The notes beneath the pieces were generated by a model. It was given only the letters and a program-made list of their open reading frames with translations. It searched no databases and was not told the DNA's origin. Of a stretch of DNA of 64,000 nucleotides, positions 46,985-55,746 are shown in pieces. Made by a program: the position numbers and the translations under genes. Location: NCBI RefSeq assembly GCF_002119685.1, contig NZ_CP021108.1:1860001-1924000 (forward strand), given 5' to 3'. The stretch is from Bordetella genomosp. 8. GTDB taxonomy: Bacteria; Pseudomonadota; Gammaproteobacteria; Burkholderiales; Burkholderiaceae_B. Positions within the stretch are counted from its first letter, which is position 1. Every line of letters starts with the position of its first letter.

Positions 46985-48250
46985 GTGAATCCTGTGTTGT
47001 CTGCGGTGGGTCGCAAACTGGAATCCGTTTCGATCCCGGTTCAACTGGAAATGCCGGACGGCACCAAAGTCGGTGCGTCGAACCCCAAGGTCAGGTTCGT
47101 CGCGCACAGCAAGACGGCGCTGGCGCACTTGGCGGCGGGCGAAGTCGGCATCCTGGCCCAGGACTACGTGGAAGGCCTGGTGGACATACAGGGCAATATG
47201 CACGACGTGATGCGGGCGGCCGCCGAATTGCTGCCGAATTCGCCGGTGCAAGCCGAGCGCACGACCTGGCTGCAGGCCCTGATGCGCCGCATGGTGTCGG
47301 TGCAGCGCCATTCCATCGAACGCGATGCCAAGCAGATCGAGTTCCATTACGACCTTTCCGAAGATTTCTACGCGCTGTGGCAGGATCCGCGCCGCGTTTA
47401 TTCCTGCGCCTACTACCGCACGCCGGACATGACGCTGGCGCAGGCGCAGGAAGCCAAGCTGGACCATATCTGCCGCAAGCTGCGCCTGCAGGCGGGCGAG
47501 CGTTACCTGGACGTGGGCGCCGGTTGGGGCGGCCTGCTGCTGTGGGCAGCCGAAAACTACGGCGTCGACGCCACGGGTATTACCCTGTCGCGGAACCAGC
47601 ATGCGCACGTGAATCGGCTGATCCAGGAAAAAGGCCTGCAGGGCCGCGTGCGCATGGAACTCCTGGATTACCGCAAGCTCGACGAGAGCAAGCCCTACGA
47701 CAAGGTCTCTTCCGTGGGCATGTTCGAGCACGTCGGCCGCGCGCAGTTGCCCGAATACTTCGCCAAGCTGCGCCGCCTGGTACGGCCCGGCGGCCTGATC
47801 ATGAATCACGGCATCACCGCCGGTGGCGTCCATAACGCCCAGTTGGGCAGCGGCATGGGCGACTTCATCGAAAAGTACATTTTCCCCGGCGGCGAGCTGA
47901 CCCACATCAGCAATGTGCTGGCGGCAATGGCCGAGGGCGGACTGGAAGCGACGGACGTCGAGAATCTGCGTCCGCACTATGCGCGCACCCTGTGGGCATG
48001 GAGCGACAGCCTGGAGGCGCAGCTGGACGCCGCCAGCCGCATCCTGACCGGCGAGCAGGGCGCGAAGTCGCTGCGCGCCTATCGCCTGTACCTGGCGGGC
48101 TGCGCCATGGCGTTCGAGCATGGCTGGATTGCCCTGCATCAGGTATTGGGCCAAAGATTGGCTACCGGTCGTGCCGATGAGCTCGATCATCCGGCCGATC
48201 TGGCCTATCCCTGGCGCCGCGATTACATGTACGCGGGTACTCCGGCCTGA
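46985..48250 (+). CDS. cfa: Cyclopropane-fatty-acyl-phospholipid synthase
   Basis: A 421-aa S-adenosylmethionine-dependent enzyme that adds a methylene group to unsaturated membrane lipid chains. The N-terminal lipid-binding domain is followed by the Mycolic_acid_synthase-type catalytic domain: FHYDLSEDFYALWQDPRRVYSCAYYR, the SAM loop YLDVGAGWGGLLLWAAENYGVDATGITLS and SVGMFEHVGRAQLPEYF. The GTG at 46985 (GAGG 10 bp upstream) is preferred to an in-frame GTG at 46913 that adds 24 residues. A strong terminator follows about 150 bp past the stop. Confidence 0.93.
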   Translation: MNPVLSAVGRKLESVSIPVQLEMPDGTKVGASNPKVRFVAHSKTALAHLAAGEVGILAQDYVEGLVDIQGNMHDVMRAAAELLPNSPVQAERTTWLQALMRRMVSVQRHSIERDAKQIEFHYDLSEDFYALWQDPRRVYSCAYYRTPDMTLAQAQEAKLDHICRKLRLQAGERYLDVGAGWGGLLLWAAENYGVDATGITLSRNQHAHVNRLIQEKGLQGRVRMELLDYRKLDESKPYDKVSSVGMFEHVGRAQLPEYFAKLRRLVRPGGLIMNHGITAGGVHNAQLGSGMGDFIEKYIFPGGELTHISNVLAAMAEGGLEATDVENLRPHYARTLWAWSDSLEAQLDAASRILTGEQGAKSLRAYRLYLAGCAMAFEHGWIALHQVLGQRLATGRADELDHPADLAYPWRRDYMYAGTPA

Positions 48251-48396
48251 ACGCATCGCGCGCCCGACCCGAGCCGTAGCGTCTGCGCGCCTGGCCGGCT
48301 CGCCGGCTGGCCTCCGCGCTAACCGCCGCGCACAACCGTATTACCATAGCGTAGTGCGTCCGTCGCGCCGCCCTTGCGGCCCGCGCCATCACGGAG

Positions 48397-48419
48397 CGCC
48401 GCCCACGGGCGGCGTTTTT
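48397..48419 (+). terminator. Terminator after cfa
   Basis: A perfect 8-bp GC stem (CGCCGCCC/GGGCGGCG, with AC between) is followed by five T residues. It lies between cfa and the tautomerase gene and reads on the plus strand. Confidence 0.85.
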
Positions 48420-48457
48420 CTTCCAGTTTTTCTTCCATATCGACATCGCGGAATCCC

Positions 48458-48832
48458 ATGCCCATTCTCCATGTCCATATCCTGTCCGGCTGGTCGGCCG
48501 ACCGGAAGTCGTCGCTTCTGGAATCGGCCACGCAGGCGGTCGTCGACAGCCTGGGCGCGCCGCTGCGCAGCGTACGCATCATGCTGCACGAGATCGCGCC
48601 CGAGCACATCATCGTCGGCGGCCAGGTCGGCAAGCAGTCGGTGGTGTATCACGTGCACCTGATCAACGGCCGCACGGAAGACCAGAAGAGCGCGCTGTAC
48701 CAGGCCTTGAACCGCGCCGCGTGCGAATCGCTGGGCGTGTCGGGAGACGACGTGCGCGTGCTGATGGACGACATACCGAATACCGATATGGGCATGGCCA
48801 ACGGCGTCAGCGCCAAGGCGGCGGGCCGCTAG
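48458..48832 (+). CDS. Double-length tautomerase superfamily protein
   Basis: A 124-aa protein whose N-terminal Met precedes Pro (PILHVHILSGW), the catalytic proline of 4-oxalocrotonate tautomerases. A typical subunit is about 62 aa; here a second beta-alpha-beta unit (VVYHVHLINGRTEDQKSALYQALNRAACESLGVSGDDVRVLMDDI) follows and starts without Pro, as in fused 4-OT proteins. Only the first half is thus expected to be catalytic. The ATG at 48458 is set by the Pro motif. It lies 71 bp ahead of the thiolase gene. The substrate is unknown. Confidence 0.85.
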   Translation: MPILHVHILSGWSADRKSSLLESATQAVVDSLGAPLRSVRIMLHEIAPEHIIVGGQVGKQSVVYHVHLINGRTEDQKSALYQALNRAACESLGVSGDDVRVLMDDIPNTDMGMANGVSAKAAGR

Positions 48833-48903
48833 GGCGTCGCAGTACGGGTACCGCGGCTGCGCATGCGGCGTTGCCGGAGACCAGCGTTTACAGGAGAGCC
48901 ATC

Positions 48904-50085
48904 ATGAAAGAAGTCATCATTGCCGCCGGCGCGCGTACCGCGGTGGGCACCTTCGGCGGCGCGCTCAAGGATGTGCCGCCCATCGACCTGGCCAGCACGG
49001 CGATCCGCGAGGCGCTGGCGCGAGCGGGCGTCGATGGCGCCGAAGTAGGCCACGTCGCCGTGGGCCACGTCATCAATACCGAACCGCGCGATATGTACCT
49101 GTCGCGCGTGGCCGCCCTGAACGCGGGCATCGCCAAGGAAACGCCTGCCTTCAACGTCAACCGCCTGTGCGGCTCCGGCCTGCAGGCCATCGTGTCCGCC
49201 GCGCAGTCGGTGATGCTGGGCGATACCGATATCGCCGTCGGCGCGGGCGCGGAAAACATGAGCCGCGGTCCGTATATCGCGCCAGCGCAGCGCTGGGGCT
49301 CGCGCATGGGCGACGCCACGATGCTCGACATGATGGTGGGCGCGCTGACGGATCCCTTCCAGCGCATCCACATGGGCGTCACCGCCGAGAACGTCGCCGC
49401 CAAGTACGAGATCAGCCGCGCCGACCAGGATGCGCTTGCGGTCGAGTCGCACCGCCGCGCGGCCGCCGCCATCGACGCCGGCTACTTCAAGGAGCAGATC
49501 GTTCCGGTGGTCATCAAGACCCGCAAGGGCGATGTGACCTTCGAGGTCGACGAACACGTGCGGCGCGACGTCGCCGTCGATACGATGGGCAAGCTCAAGC
49601 CGGTGTTCCAGAAGGAAAACGGCACGGTCACCGCCGGCAATGCAAGCGGCATCAACGATGGCGCGGCGGCCGTGGTCCTGATGAGCGCAGACGTCGCCGG
49701 CAAGCGTGGCGTGCAGCCGCTGGCCCGGCTGGTGGCGTATGGCCATGCGGGCGTGGACCCTGCCTACATGGGCATCGGTCCCGTGCCGGCGTCGCAGGCC
49801 GCGCTGAAGCGCGCCGGCCTGACGGTCGATCAACTGGACGTCATCGAATCGAACGAAGCCTTCGCCGCGCAGGCCTGCGCCGTGACGCGTCAACTGGGCC
49901 TGGATCCGGCCAAGGTGAACCCCAACGGCAGCGGTATCGCGCTGGGGCATCCCATCGGCGCGACCGGGGCCATCATCACCATCAAGGCCCTGTACGAACT
50001 GCAACGCGTGCGGGGCCGCTATGCGCTGGTCACCATGTGCATCGGCGGCGGGCAGGGCATCGCCGCGATTTTCGAGCGTATCTGA
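48904..50085 (+). CDS. bktB: Beta-ketothiolase (BktB type)
   Basis: A 393-aa thiolase that condenses or cleaves 3-ketoacyl-CoA. The active-site residues are Cys89 (NRLCGSGLQAIVSAAQ), His in NPNGSGIALGHPIGATGA and Cys in MCIGGGQG. The sequence reads like Cupriavidus BktB along its whole length (for example IHMGVTAENVAAKYEISRADQDALA and QIVPVVIKTRKGDVTFEVDEHVR), so it may accept longer chains than acetoacetyl-CoA. AGGAGAGCCATC precedes the ATG. No PHA synthase is in the window. The next gene starts 8 bp after its stop. Confidence 0.93.
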   Translation: MKEVIIAAGARTAVGTFGGALKDVPPIDLASTAIREALARAGVDGAEVGHVAVGHVINTEPRDMYLSRVAALNAGIAKETPAFNVNRLCGSGLQAIVSAAQSVMLGDTDIAVGAGAENMSRGPYIAPAQRWGSRMGDATMLDMMVGALTDPFQRIHMGVTAENVAAKYEISRADQDALAVESHRRAAAAIDAGYFKEQIVPVVIKTRKGDVTFEVDEHVRRDVAVDTMGKLKPVFQKENGTVTAGNASGINDGAAAVVLMSADVAGKRGVQPLARLVAYGHAGVDPAYMGIGPVPASQAALKRAGLTVDQLDVIESNEAFAAQACAVTRQLGLDPAKVNPNGSGIALGHPIGATGAIITIKALYELQRVRGRYALVTMCIGGGQGIAAIFERI

Positions 50086-50093
50086 AGGACTCC

Positions 50094-50864
50094 ATGCCGC
50101 CACGTCCCGCGTCGTCCGCCCAGGATATCCCCACGCTTTCCGAGTCGGACGGCGTCCGTTACCTGCACTTCGACAGTCCCTGGATCCAGGGGGCGATGCG
50201 CATCGCGGACCCGGCCGAACTGGTGCTGGAATACACCGCGCAGATGATGGCCTGGCTGCTGTTCATGGAGCCGCCCAAGGACGGCGCCATCGGGCTGCTG
50301 GGCCTGGGCGCGGGGTCGTTGGCGCGCTTCTGCGTGAAACGCACCCGTAGCAGCGTGGTGGCGGTGGAATGGAATCCTCGCGTGACGGCGATCTGCCACG
50401 CCTTCTTCCGCTTGCCGGGGCCGCCGCGCCTCACGGTGGAGGAAGCGGACGCCGGCGCATGGGTGACCGAGCCCGAGCATGCCGGCCGCTGCCCGATTCT
50501 GATGGTCGACCTGTACGACGCGCATGCGCGCGGTCCGGTGCGCGATTCCGTGCGCTTTTATCGCGATTGCCGGCGCGTGCTGGGAGACACCGGCGTGCTG
50601 GCGGTCAACCTGTTCGGCGAGCACGAAAGCTTTCCGCGCAACATCGAAAACCTGTACTCGGCCTTCGATGGCAGGCTGGCGCTGTTGCCGGAGATCGATG
50701 CGGGGAATCGCATCGTGCTGGCGTTTTCCGGGCCGCCCATCGATATTCCCGTCGAAGCGCTGCTGGATCGCGCCGCGGTGGTCGAAGCGGCCTATGGCCT
50801 GCCGGCGCGCCGCTGGGCCCGCGCGCTCGCGGGGCAGGCGCGCGAGGGCCGGCTCGTCTACTGA
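50094..50864 (+). CDS. Spermidine-synthase-fold methyltransferase-like protein
   Basis: A 256-aa protein with a spermidine-synthase-like Rossmann domain. IGLLGLGAGSLARFCVKRTRSSVVAVEWNPRVTAICHAFF is the cofactor-binding loop with its acidic Glu, and PILMVDLYDAHARG is the following acidic strand. It lacks the N-terminal beta-barrel of true SpeE and the full putrescine pocket cannot be confirmed, so polyamine synthesis is not certain. It is tightly linked to bktB (8 bp), but no functional tie is obvious. Confidence 0.7.
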   Translation: MPPRPASSAQDIPTLSESDGVRYLHFDSPWIQGAMRIADPAELVLEYTAQMMAWLLFMEPPKDGAIGLLGLGAGSLARFCVKRTRSSVVAVEWNPRVTAICHAFFRLPGPPRLTVEEADAGAWVTEPEHAGRCPILMVDLYDAHARGPVRDSVRFYRDCRRVLGDTGVLAVNLFGEHESFPRNIENLYSAFDGRLALLPEIDAGNRIVLAFSGPPIDIPVEALLDRAAVVEAAYGLPARRWARALAGQAREGRLVY

Positions 50865-50927
50865 GCGCGCTCGTTTTGCCAAAAGAGGGCTTGCGGACCG
50901 GCCTGGCAACTGCAAGAATAAGCCAAC

Positions 50928-50944
50928 CATAATTATGAATTATG
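50928..50944. promoter_or_regulatory. Palindromic operator upstream of the malonate operon
   Basis: CATAATTATGAATTATG has perfect 7-bp arms around ATG and lies 62 bp before the GntR start, in an otherwise GC-rich gap. It includes CATAAT and TATGAAT, resembling -10 elements, so a bound repressor would block the promoter. FCD-type GntR autoregulation is inferred. Confidence 0.6.
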
Positions 50945-51005
50945 TGGGGCGTTGCCGCATTGCCTGGCCCCCGCCGCACCGTCCTTCGCAGGTCCGGATA
51001 TCGCC

Positions 51006-51815
51006 ATGGATTTCGATACCGCTCCAGGAACGCCGCAACCCATCGTCCGCCAGGCCATGTACCTGGAAGCCGCGGAACGCCTGCGCGAAATGATCCGTTC
51101 GCGCGCGCTGGGGGCTGGCGCATGGGTGGACGAACTGCGGGTCGCGGCCCAGTTGGGCATATCGCGCACGCCGCTGCGCGAGGCGCTCAAGCTGCTGGCC
51201 AGCGAAGGCCTGGTACGCCTGGAGCCGCGCCGAGGCTGTTTCGTCAACGAGCTGTCCATGCGCGACCTGGACGACATCTTTCCCCTGATGGCGATGCTGG
51301 AAGGCCGCTGCGCCTACGAAGCCGCGCGCAAGGCCGCGCCGGAAGACGTCCGCCGCCTGTCCGCCCTGCACGACGCGCTGCGCGACCACGCGGCGGCCGG
51401 ACGCATCGACGCCTATTACGAAGCCAACTACGTCATCCATGAGGCCATCCAGGCCCTGGCCGACAATCGCTGGCTGTCCGACACCATCGGCAATCTGCGC
51501 AAGGTGTTGAGCCTGTCGCGCCATAAAAGCCTGACGCTGCCCGGCCGCATGGACGAGTCCTGCGCCGAGCACATGGCCATCCTGGCGGCCATCCGAGACC
51601 ACGATCCGGAACGTGCGGAAGCCGTGGCGCGCAAGCACCTGCTGCGGCAGCTCGACGCCCTGCATGCCCTGGAGCAGGGCGCGGCCGATGCCCCCGCGCA
51701 ATCCCCATCCGACCAGGCGACGCCCGGCGTGGCCGCCGCCCCCACCGACAAGGAGCCCGTTCATGGCCGTTCCCGAACCGCTCGTTCCCGCGCGCGCGAC
51801 GCGCTCGCCGGCTAA
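51006..51815 (+). CDS. matR: GntR family regulator of malonate utilisation (MatR-like)
   Basis: A 269-aa FadR-type regulator: winged HTH with LRVAAQLGISRTPLREALKLLASEGLVRLEPRRGCFVNEL (about residues 38-80) and an FCD domain with FPLMAMLEGRCAYEAARK and SCAEHMAILAAI. The last 45 residues are a low-complexity Ala/Pro/Arg tail whose coding sequence overlaps the start of matA by 53 bp, an unusually long overlap for such a pair. The gene heads the malonate operon. The ATG at 51006 is preferred to 50952, which would bring in 18 atypical residues. Confidence 0.85.
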   Translation: MDFDTAPGTPQPIVRQAMYLEAAERLREMIRSRALGAGAWVDELRVAAQLGISRTPLREALKLLASEGLVRLEPRRGCFVNELSMRDLDDIFPLMAMLEGRCAYEAARKAAPEDVRRLSALHDALRDHAAAGRIDAYYEANYVIHEAIQALADNRWLSDTIGNLRKVLSLSRHKSLTLPGRMDESCAEHMAILAAIRDHDPERAEAVARKHLLRQLDALHALEQGAADAPAQSPSDQATPGVAAAPTDKEPVHGRSRTARSRARDALAG

Positions 51816-53106
51816 AACCGTGGCGCATCGCGAGCTTGCCGTCGCGCCGCCTTCCGCCGACGCGGATCTCGACAAGCCCTCCGCCGAAGCTGGACTGATG
51901 GCGCGCCTGGGCAAGTTGTGGGAGCGCGATCCCTTCCGCGACCAGGCGGCGCTGCGGCCGCTGTTCGGCCCACGCCTGACGGACGTCGCCGCGAACCGGC
52001 TGGCGCATGCCTGGTGCCAGGCCTATACCGCCGCCGACGGCAAGGTGCGCCGGACCATGCTGGGTCTGCTGGCGACGGCCGGCGCGGCGCAGGAACAGCC
52101 CGACGAGGCCAACGGTCGCCTGTTCCGGCGTTTCAACAACCAGCCGGACGGCCTGCGTTTTCTGGTCGATCTGCGCGCCGACATGCTGCGCTGGCGCAAG
52201 CAGGTGGCGGGGCTGCAGGCGCTGGACAAGACGCTGGAAGGCCTGCTGTCCGCCTGGTTCGACGTCGGCCTGCTGGAGCTGCGGCGGCTGACCTGGGACT
52301 CCCCCGCGTCCTTGCTGGAAAAACTGATCGTGTACGAGGCCGTGCACGAAATCCAGTCCTGGGACGACCTCAAGCATCGCGTCGCGGAGGACCGCCGCTG
52401 CTATGCCTTCTTCCATCCGCAGATGCGCGACGTGCCACTGATCTTCGTGGAAGTCGCCTTCGCGCCGCAGATGGCCGATGACGTACAGACGCTGCTGGAC
52501 ACGACGCAGCCGCCGCAGAACCTGGACAAGGCGCGCTGGGCGATCTTCTATTCCATCTCGAATACCCAGCCGGGCCTGCGCGGCATCAGCTTCGGCAACT
52601 TCCTGCTCAAGCGAGTGATCGACCAGTTGCTGGAGGAGCTGCCGAAGCTCAAATCCTTCGCCACCTTGTCGCCGATACCGGGGTTCGCCGATTGGCTGGG
52701 CAAGCTCAACGCGGACGAGGTGGAAGAGATCGTGCGCGACAAAAGCCGCGAACGCGCGCGCCGCGGCGTGCCCGACGGCGCCCGCTGGCTGGCGCGCCTG
52801 CGCAAGGCCGCCACCGCGCGTGGCGCCAACGAGGTCGTGCGGCGCGCGGGGATGAAGTTGGTCGCGGCCTACCTGCAATCCATGAAGAGCGGCGCCCCGC
52901 TGGATCCCGTGGCCCGTTTCCACCTGGGCAACGGCGCCCGCGTCGAACGCATCAACTGGGGTGCGGACCGGTCGCCCAAGGGGCTGGCGCAATCGGCCGC
53001 CTTGATGGTCAACTACCTGTACGAGCTGGACGAGCTCGACGGCAACCTGAGCCGGCTGAACGCCGGCAAGCCGGCCGTCAGCCGCTCCATCACGCGCATG
53101 GGGTAA
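51763..53106 (+). CDS. matA: Malonyl-CoA decarboxylase
   Basis: A 447-aa enzyme converting malonyl-CoA to acetyl-CoA and CO2. After an Ala/Pro-rich N-terminal 50 residues, the helical MCD N-domain and the C-terminal GNAT-like domain follow; family marks include RRFNNQPDGLRFLVDLRADML, RCYAFFHPQMRDVPLIFVEVAF, GLRGISFGNFLLKRV, SPIPGF and FHLGNGARVERINWGADRSPKGLAQSAALMVNYLYEL. AAGGAG lies 8 bp before the ATG. With matB it forms the Rhizobium-type malonate pathway. Confidence 0.94.
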   Translation: MAVPEPLVPARATRSPAKTVAHRELAVAPPSADADLDKPSAEAGLMARLGKLWERDPFRDQAALRPLFGPRLTDVAANRLAHAWCQAYTAADGKVRRTMLGLLATAGAAQEQPDEANGRLFRRFNNQPDGLRFLVDLRADMLRWRKQVAGLQALDKTLEGLLSAWFDVGLLELRRLTWDSPASLLEKLIVYEAVHEIQSWDDLKHRVAEDRRCYAFFHPQMRDVPLIFVEVAFAPQMADDVQTLLDTTQPPQNLDKARWAIFYSISNTQPGLRGISFGNFLLKRVIDQLLEELPKLKSFATLSPIPGFADWLGKLNADEVEEIVRDKSRERARRGVPDGARWLARLRKAATARGANEVVRRAGMKLVAAYLQSMKSGAPLDPVARFHLGNGARVERINWGADRSPKGLAQSAALMVNYLYELDELDGNLSRLNAGKPAVSRSITRMG

Positions 53107-53147
53107 AAACGCCTTTTGGCATAAAACCGCCCAGGGGACCAGGGGAC

Positions 53148-53975
53148 ATGGCGATCGCCGAACCGCCGCTCGAATCATCATCCGCCGCGCCACCGGCCGC
53201 GGGGCGGGTGTTGTGCCGCCGCGAAGGCGCGGTGGCCCGCGTCTGCCTGTCCCACCCGGGACGCATGAACGCCATCACCGTCGCGATGTGGGCCGAACTG
53301 GCGCGCCTGTTCGGCGAGCTTTCCGCCGATCCCACGTTGCGCTGCATCGTCGTGCAAGGCGATGGCGGGCATTTCGCCGCGGGCGCGGATATCCGCGAAT
53401 TCCCGCGCGAACGCGGCGACCTGGCCGCCGTGGTGCGCTATCACCGGGACATACTGGCCCCCGCGCTCGCGGCAATCGCGGCCTGCCTCCATCCCATCGT
53501 CGCACGCATCGACGGCGTGTGCGTGGGCGGGGGGCTGGAAATCGCCTGCCTGTGCGATCTGCGCATAGCCGCGCGTACCGCGCGCCTGGGCGCTCCCATC
53601 AATCGCCTGGGGTTTCCGATGGCGCCGGACGAGATGCGCGGATTGCTGCAACTCGCGGGACGCGCCGTCACGATGGAATTGTTGTTGGAAGGGCGCATCC
53701 TGGACGCGCCGGAAGCCTGCGCCAAGGGCCTGCTGACCCGCGTCGTGCCCGATGCCGACCTGGACGGCGAGGTGCGGCGTTGCGTGGACCGCATCCAGGC
53801 GGGCGCGCCGCTGGCAGCCCGCCTGAACAAGGGCATGGCGACGCGCCTGGCCCGCGCCGAAGCGCTCGACGACGAAGAATACGAACGATTTTTTTCCTAT
53901 GCCGAAAGCCGCGACCACCGGGAGGGCGTGCGCGCCTTTCTGGCCGGCGAAGCACCGATATTCACTGGAGACTGA
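53148..53975 (+). CDS. Enoyl-CoA hydratase/isomerase family protein
   Basis: A 275-aa crotonase-fold protein. The oxyanion-hole motifs are present: HFAAGADIREFPRERGD and GVCVGGGLEIACLCDLRIA. The usual catalytic glutamate position reads RLGFPMAPDEMRGL. It lies between matA and matB in the malonate operon (41 bp after matA, 5 bp before matB), which is not part of the classic matABC set. It might process a substituted malonyl-CoA or a by-product. AGGGGA lies just before the ATG. Confidence 0.88.
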   Translation: MAIAEPPLESSSAAPPAAGRVLCRREGAVARVCLSHPGRMNAITVAMWAELARLFGELSADPTLRCIVVQGDGGHFAAGADIREFPRERGDLAAVVRYHRDILAPALAAIAACLHPIVARIDGVCVGGGLEIACLCDLRIAARTARLGAPINRLGFPMAPDEMRGLLQLAGRAVTMELLLEGRILDAPEACAKGLLTRVVPDADLDGEVRRCVDRIQAGAPLAARLNKGMATRLARAEALDDEEYERFFSYAESRDHREGVRAFLAGEAPIFTGD

Positions 53976-53980
53976 AGAGA

Positions 53981-55522
53981 GTGAGCAACGCCAATCTGTA
54001 CGCGGTACTCGAAACGGGTTTTCCGCAGGATCGCAGCAAGGTCGCGATCGAAACGCCGACCCTGCGCTACACCTGGGACGACATCGACAGGGCCAGCGCC
54101 TGCCTGGCCAACCTGTTGAAGTCCTTGCACCTGCCCAGGGATGCCCGGGTGGCGGTACAGGTGGAGAAGTCCCCGGAAGCGCTGTTGCTCTACCTGGCCA
54201 CCCTGCGCGCCGGCCTGGTGTATCTGCCCTTGAACACCGCGTATCGTGAATCGGAGATCGATTACTTCCTCGGCAACGCCGAGCCGTCGGTCGTCGTGTG
54301 CGCCTCGGCCAACCTGCCCTGGATACAGCGGCTGGCGGACAAGTGCGGCGTCGCGCACGTATACACGCTGGACGACGATCGCACCGGCACGCTGCTGGAC
54401 GCGGCCGGCAAGCTTCCCCAGACCTTCAAGACCGTGACGCGGCAGGCGGACGATCTGGCCGCCATCCTGTACACGTCGGGCACCACGGGCCGCAGCAAGG
54501 GCGCCATGCTGTCGCATGGCAACCTGGCGTCCAACGCACGGGTTTTGAACAGCTATTGGGGTTGGCGCGCCGACGACGTGCTGCTGCACATGCTGCCCAT
54601 CTTCCATGTGCATGGCCTGTTCGTGGCGTCCCACGGCGCGCTGCTGGCGGGCGCCCGCATGATCTGGCTGCCCAAGCTGGACCTGGACCAGGCGCTGCGC
54701 TATCTGCCTGAAAGCACCGTCATGATGGGTGTGCCCACGTACTACGTGCGGCTGCTGGCGGATCCGCGTTTCGATCGCGAGGTGTGCGCGCGCATGCGCC
54801 TGTTCATTTCCGGTTCGGCGCCGCTGCTCACGGAGACCTTCGGCGCCTTCCAGGAGCGCACCGGCCATACGATCCTGGAGCGTTATGGCATGAGCGAGAC
54901 CGTCATGCTGACCTCCAATCCCTACGACGCGGTGGAAGGCGCGCGCATCGGCGGCACGGTGGGCAAGGCGCTGCCTGGCGTGGAAGTCCGCGTGGTGGAC
55001 GACAACGGCAGGAAGCTGCCGCCCGGCGAGATCGGCAATGTGCAGGTGCGCGGCCCGAACGTGTTTTCCGGCTATTGGCGCATGCCGGAAAAAACCCGCG
55101 AGGAGTTCGCCGAGGAAGGCTGGTTCAAAACCGGCGACGTCGGCCGCTGGGGTGGCGAGACGAATGGCCATCCCATTCCCGTCGACTATCTGAGCATCGT
55201 CGGTCGCAGCAAGGACCTGATCATTTCGGGCGGCTTCAACGTCTATCCCAAGGAGATCGAGTCGGTCATCGACGACATGCCGGGGGTGGAGGAATCGGCC
55301 GTCATCGGCGTGCCGCATCCCGATTTCGGCGAAGCCGTGGTCGCCATCGTCGTGCCGCGCGCGGGCGCGGCGCTGGATCCCGCGGCGATCCAGAACGAGC
55401 TCAAGGGCCGTATCGCCAACTTCAAGGTGCCCAAGCGCGTGCACGTGACGGAACAGCTGCCGCGCAACACCATGGGGAAGGTGCAGAAGAACGTCCTGCG
55501 CGATACGTTCGGCCAGTTGTAG
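53981..55522 (+). CDS. matB: Malonyl-CoA synthetase
   Basis: A 513-aa ANL-superfamily ligase that joins malonate to CoA with ATP. Motifs: AILYTSGTTGRSKGAMLSHGNL, LPIFHVHGLFVASHGALLAGARM (MatB-typical HVHGLF), ERYGMSETVMLTSNPYDAVEGARIGGTVG, and the catalytic lysine in RNTMGKVQKNVLRD. The GTG at 53981 follows GAAGAGA. It completes the activation-decarboxylation pair with matA. A five-unit direct repeat follows its stop codon. Confidence 0.93.
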   Translation: MSNANLYAVLETGFPQDRSKVAIETPTLRYTWDDIDRASACLANLLKSLHLPRDARVAVQVEKSPEALLLYLATLRAGLVYLPLNTAYRESEIDYFLGNAEPSVVVCASANLPWIQRLADKCGVAHVYTLDDDRTGTLLDAAGKLPQTFKTVTRQADDLAAILYTSGTTGRSKGAMLSHGNLASNARVLNSYWGWRADDVLLHMLPIFHVHGLFVASHGALLAGARMIWLPKLDLDQALRYLPESTVMMGVPTYYVRLLADPRFDREVCARMRLFISGSAPLLTETFGAFQERTGHTILERYGMSETVMLTSNPYDAVEGARIGGTVGKALPGVEVRVVDDNGRKLPPGEIGNVQVRGPNVFSGYWRMPEKTREEFAEEGWFKTGDVGRWGGETNGHPIPVDYLSIVGRSKDLIISGGFNVYPKEIESVIDDMPGVEESAVIGVPHPDFGEAVVAIVVPRAGAALDPAAIQNELKGRIANFKVPKRVHVTEQLPRNTMGKVQKNVLRDTFGQL

Positions 55523-55527
55523 ATTAC

Positions 55528-55567
55528 GTAATCAGGTAATCACGTAATCAAGTAATCACGTAATCAC
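55528..55567 (+). repeat. Five tandem 8-bp repeats after matB
   Basis: Five contiguous units of GTAATCAN (last base G, C, A, C, C) plus a degenerate sixth (GTAAG) begin 6 bp after the matB stop. It is AT-rich against a GC-rich background and precedes the gene for the Bug receptor. It may be a slippage array, a protein-binding iteron-like block, or a spacer. Confidence 0.95.
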
Positions 55568-55746
55568 GTAAGCCACGCAGGCCGCGGCCCGATCATCGAC
55601 AGACCAGCCTGGAGGACACACCCCCATCCCACCACGATACCCGTAGCGACGCGCGTAAGGATTCATAAACAGCGGCGCCCCACATGGCGCGCCGCATCGA
55701 TCGATGGGCACTAACCCATCCTACGCAGCACCCGGAGGAGAACAAC

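Noticed and set aside
55528..55567. Plasmid-type replication iterons
   Set aside because: No Rep protein, DnaA boxes or AT-rich unwinding region are nearby; the repeats are only 8 bp without the usual spacing.
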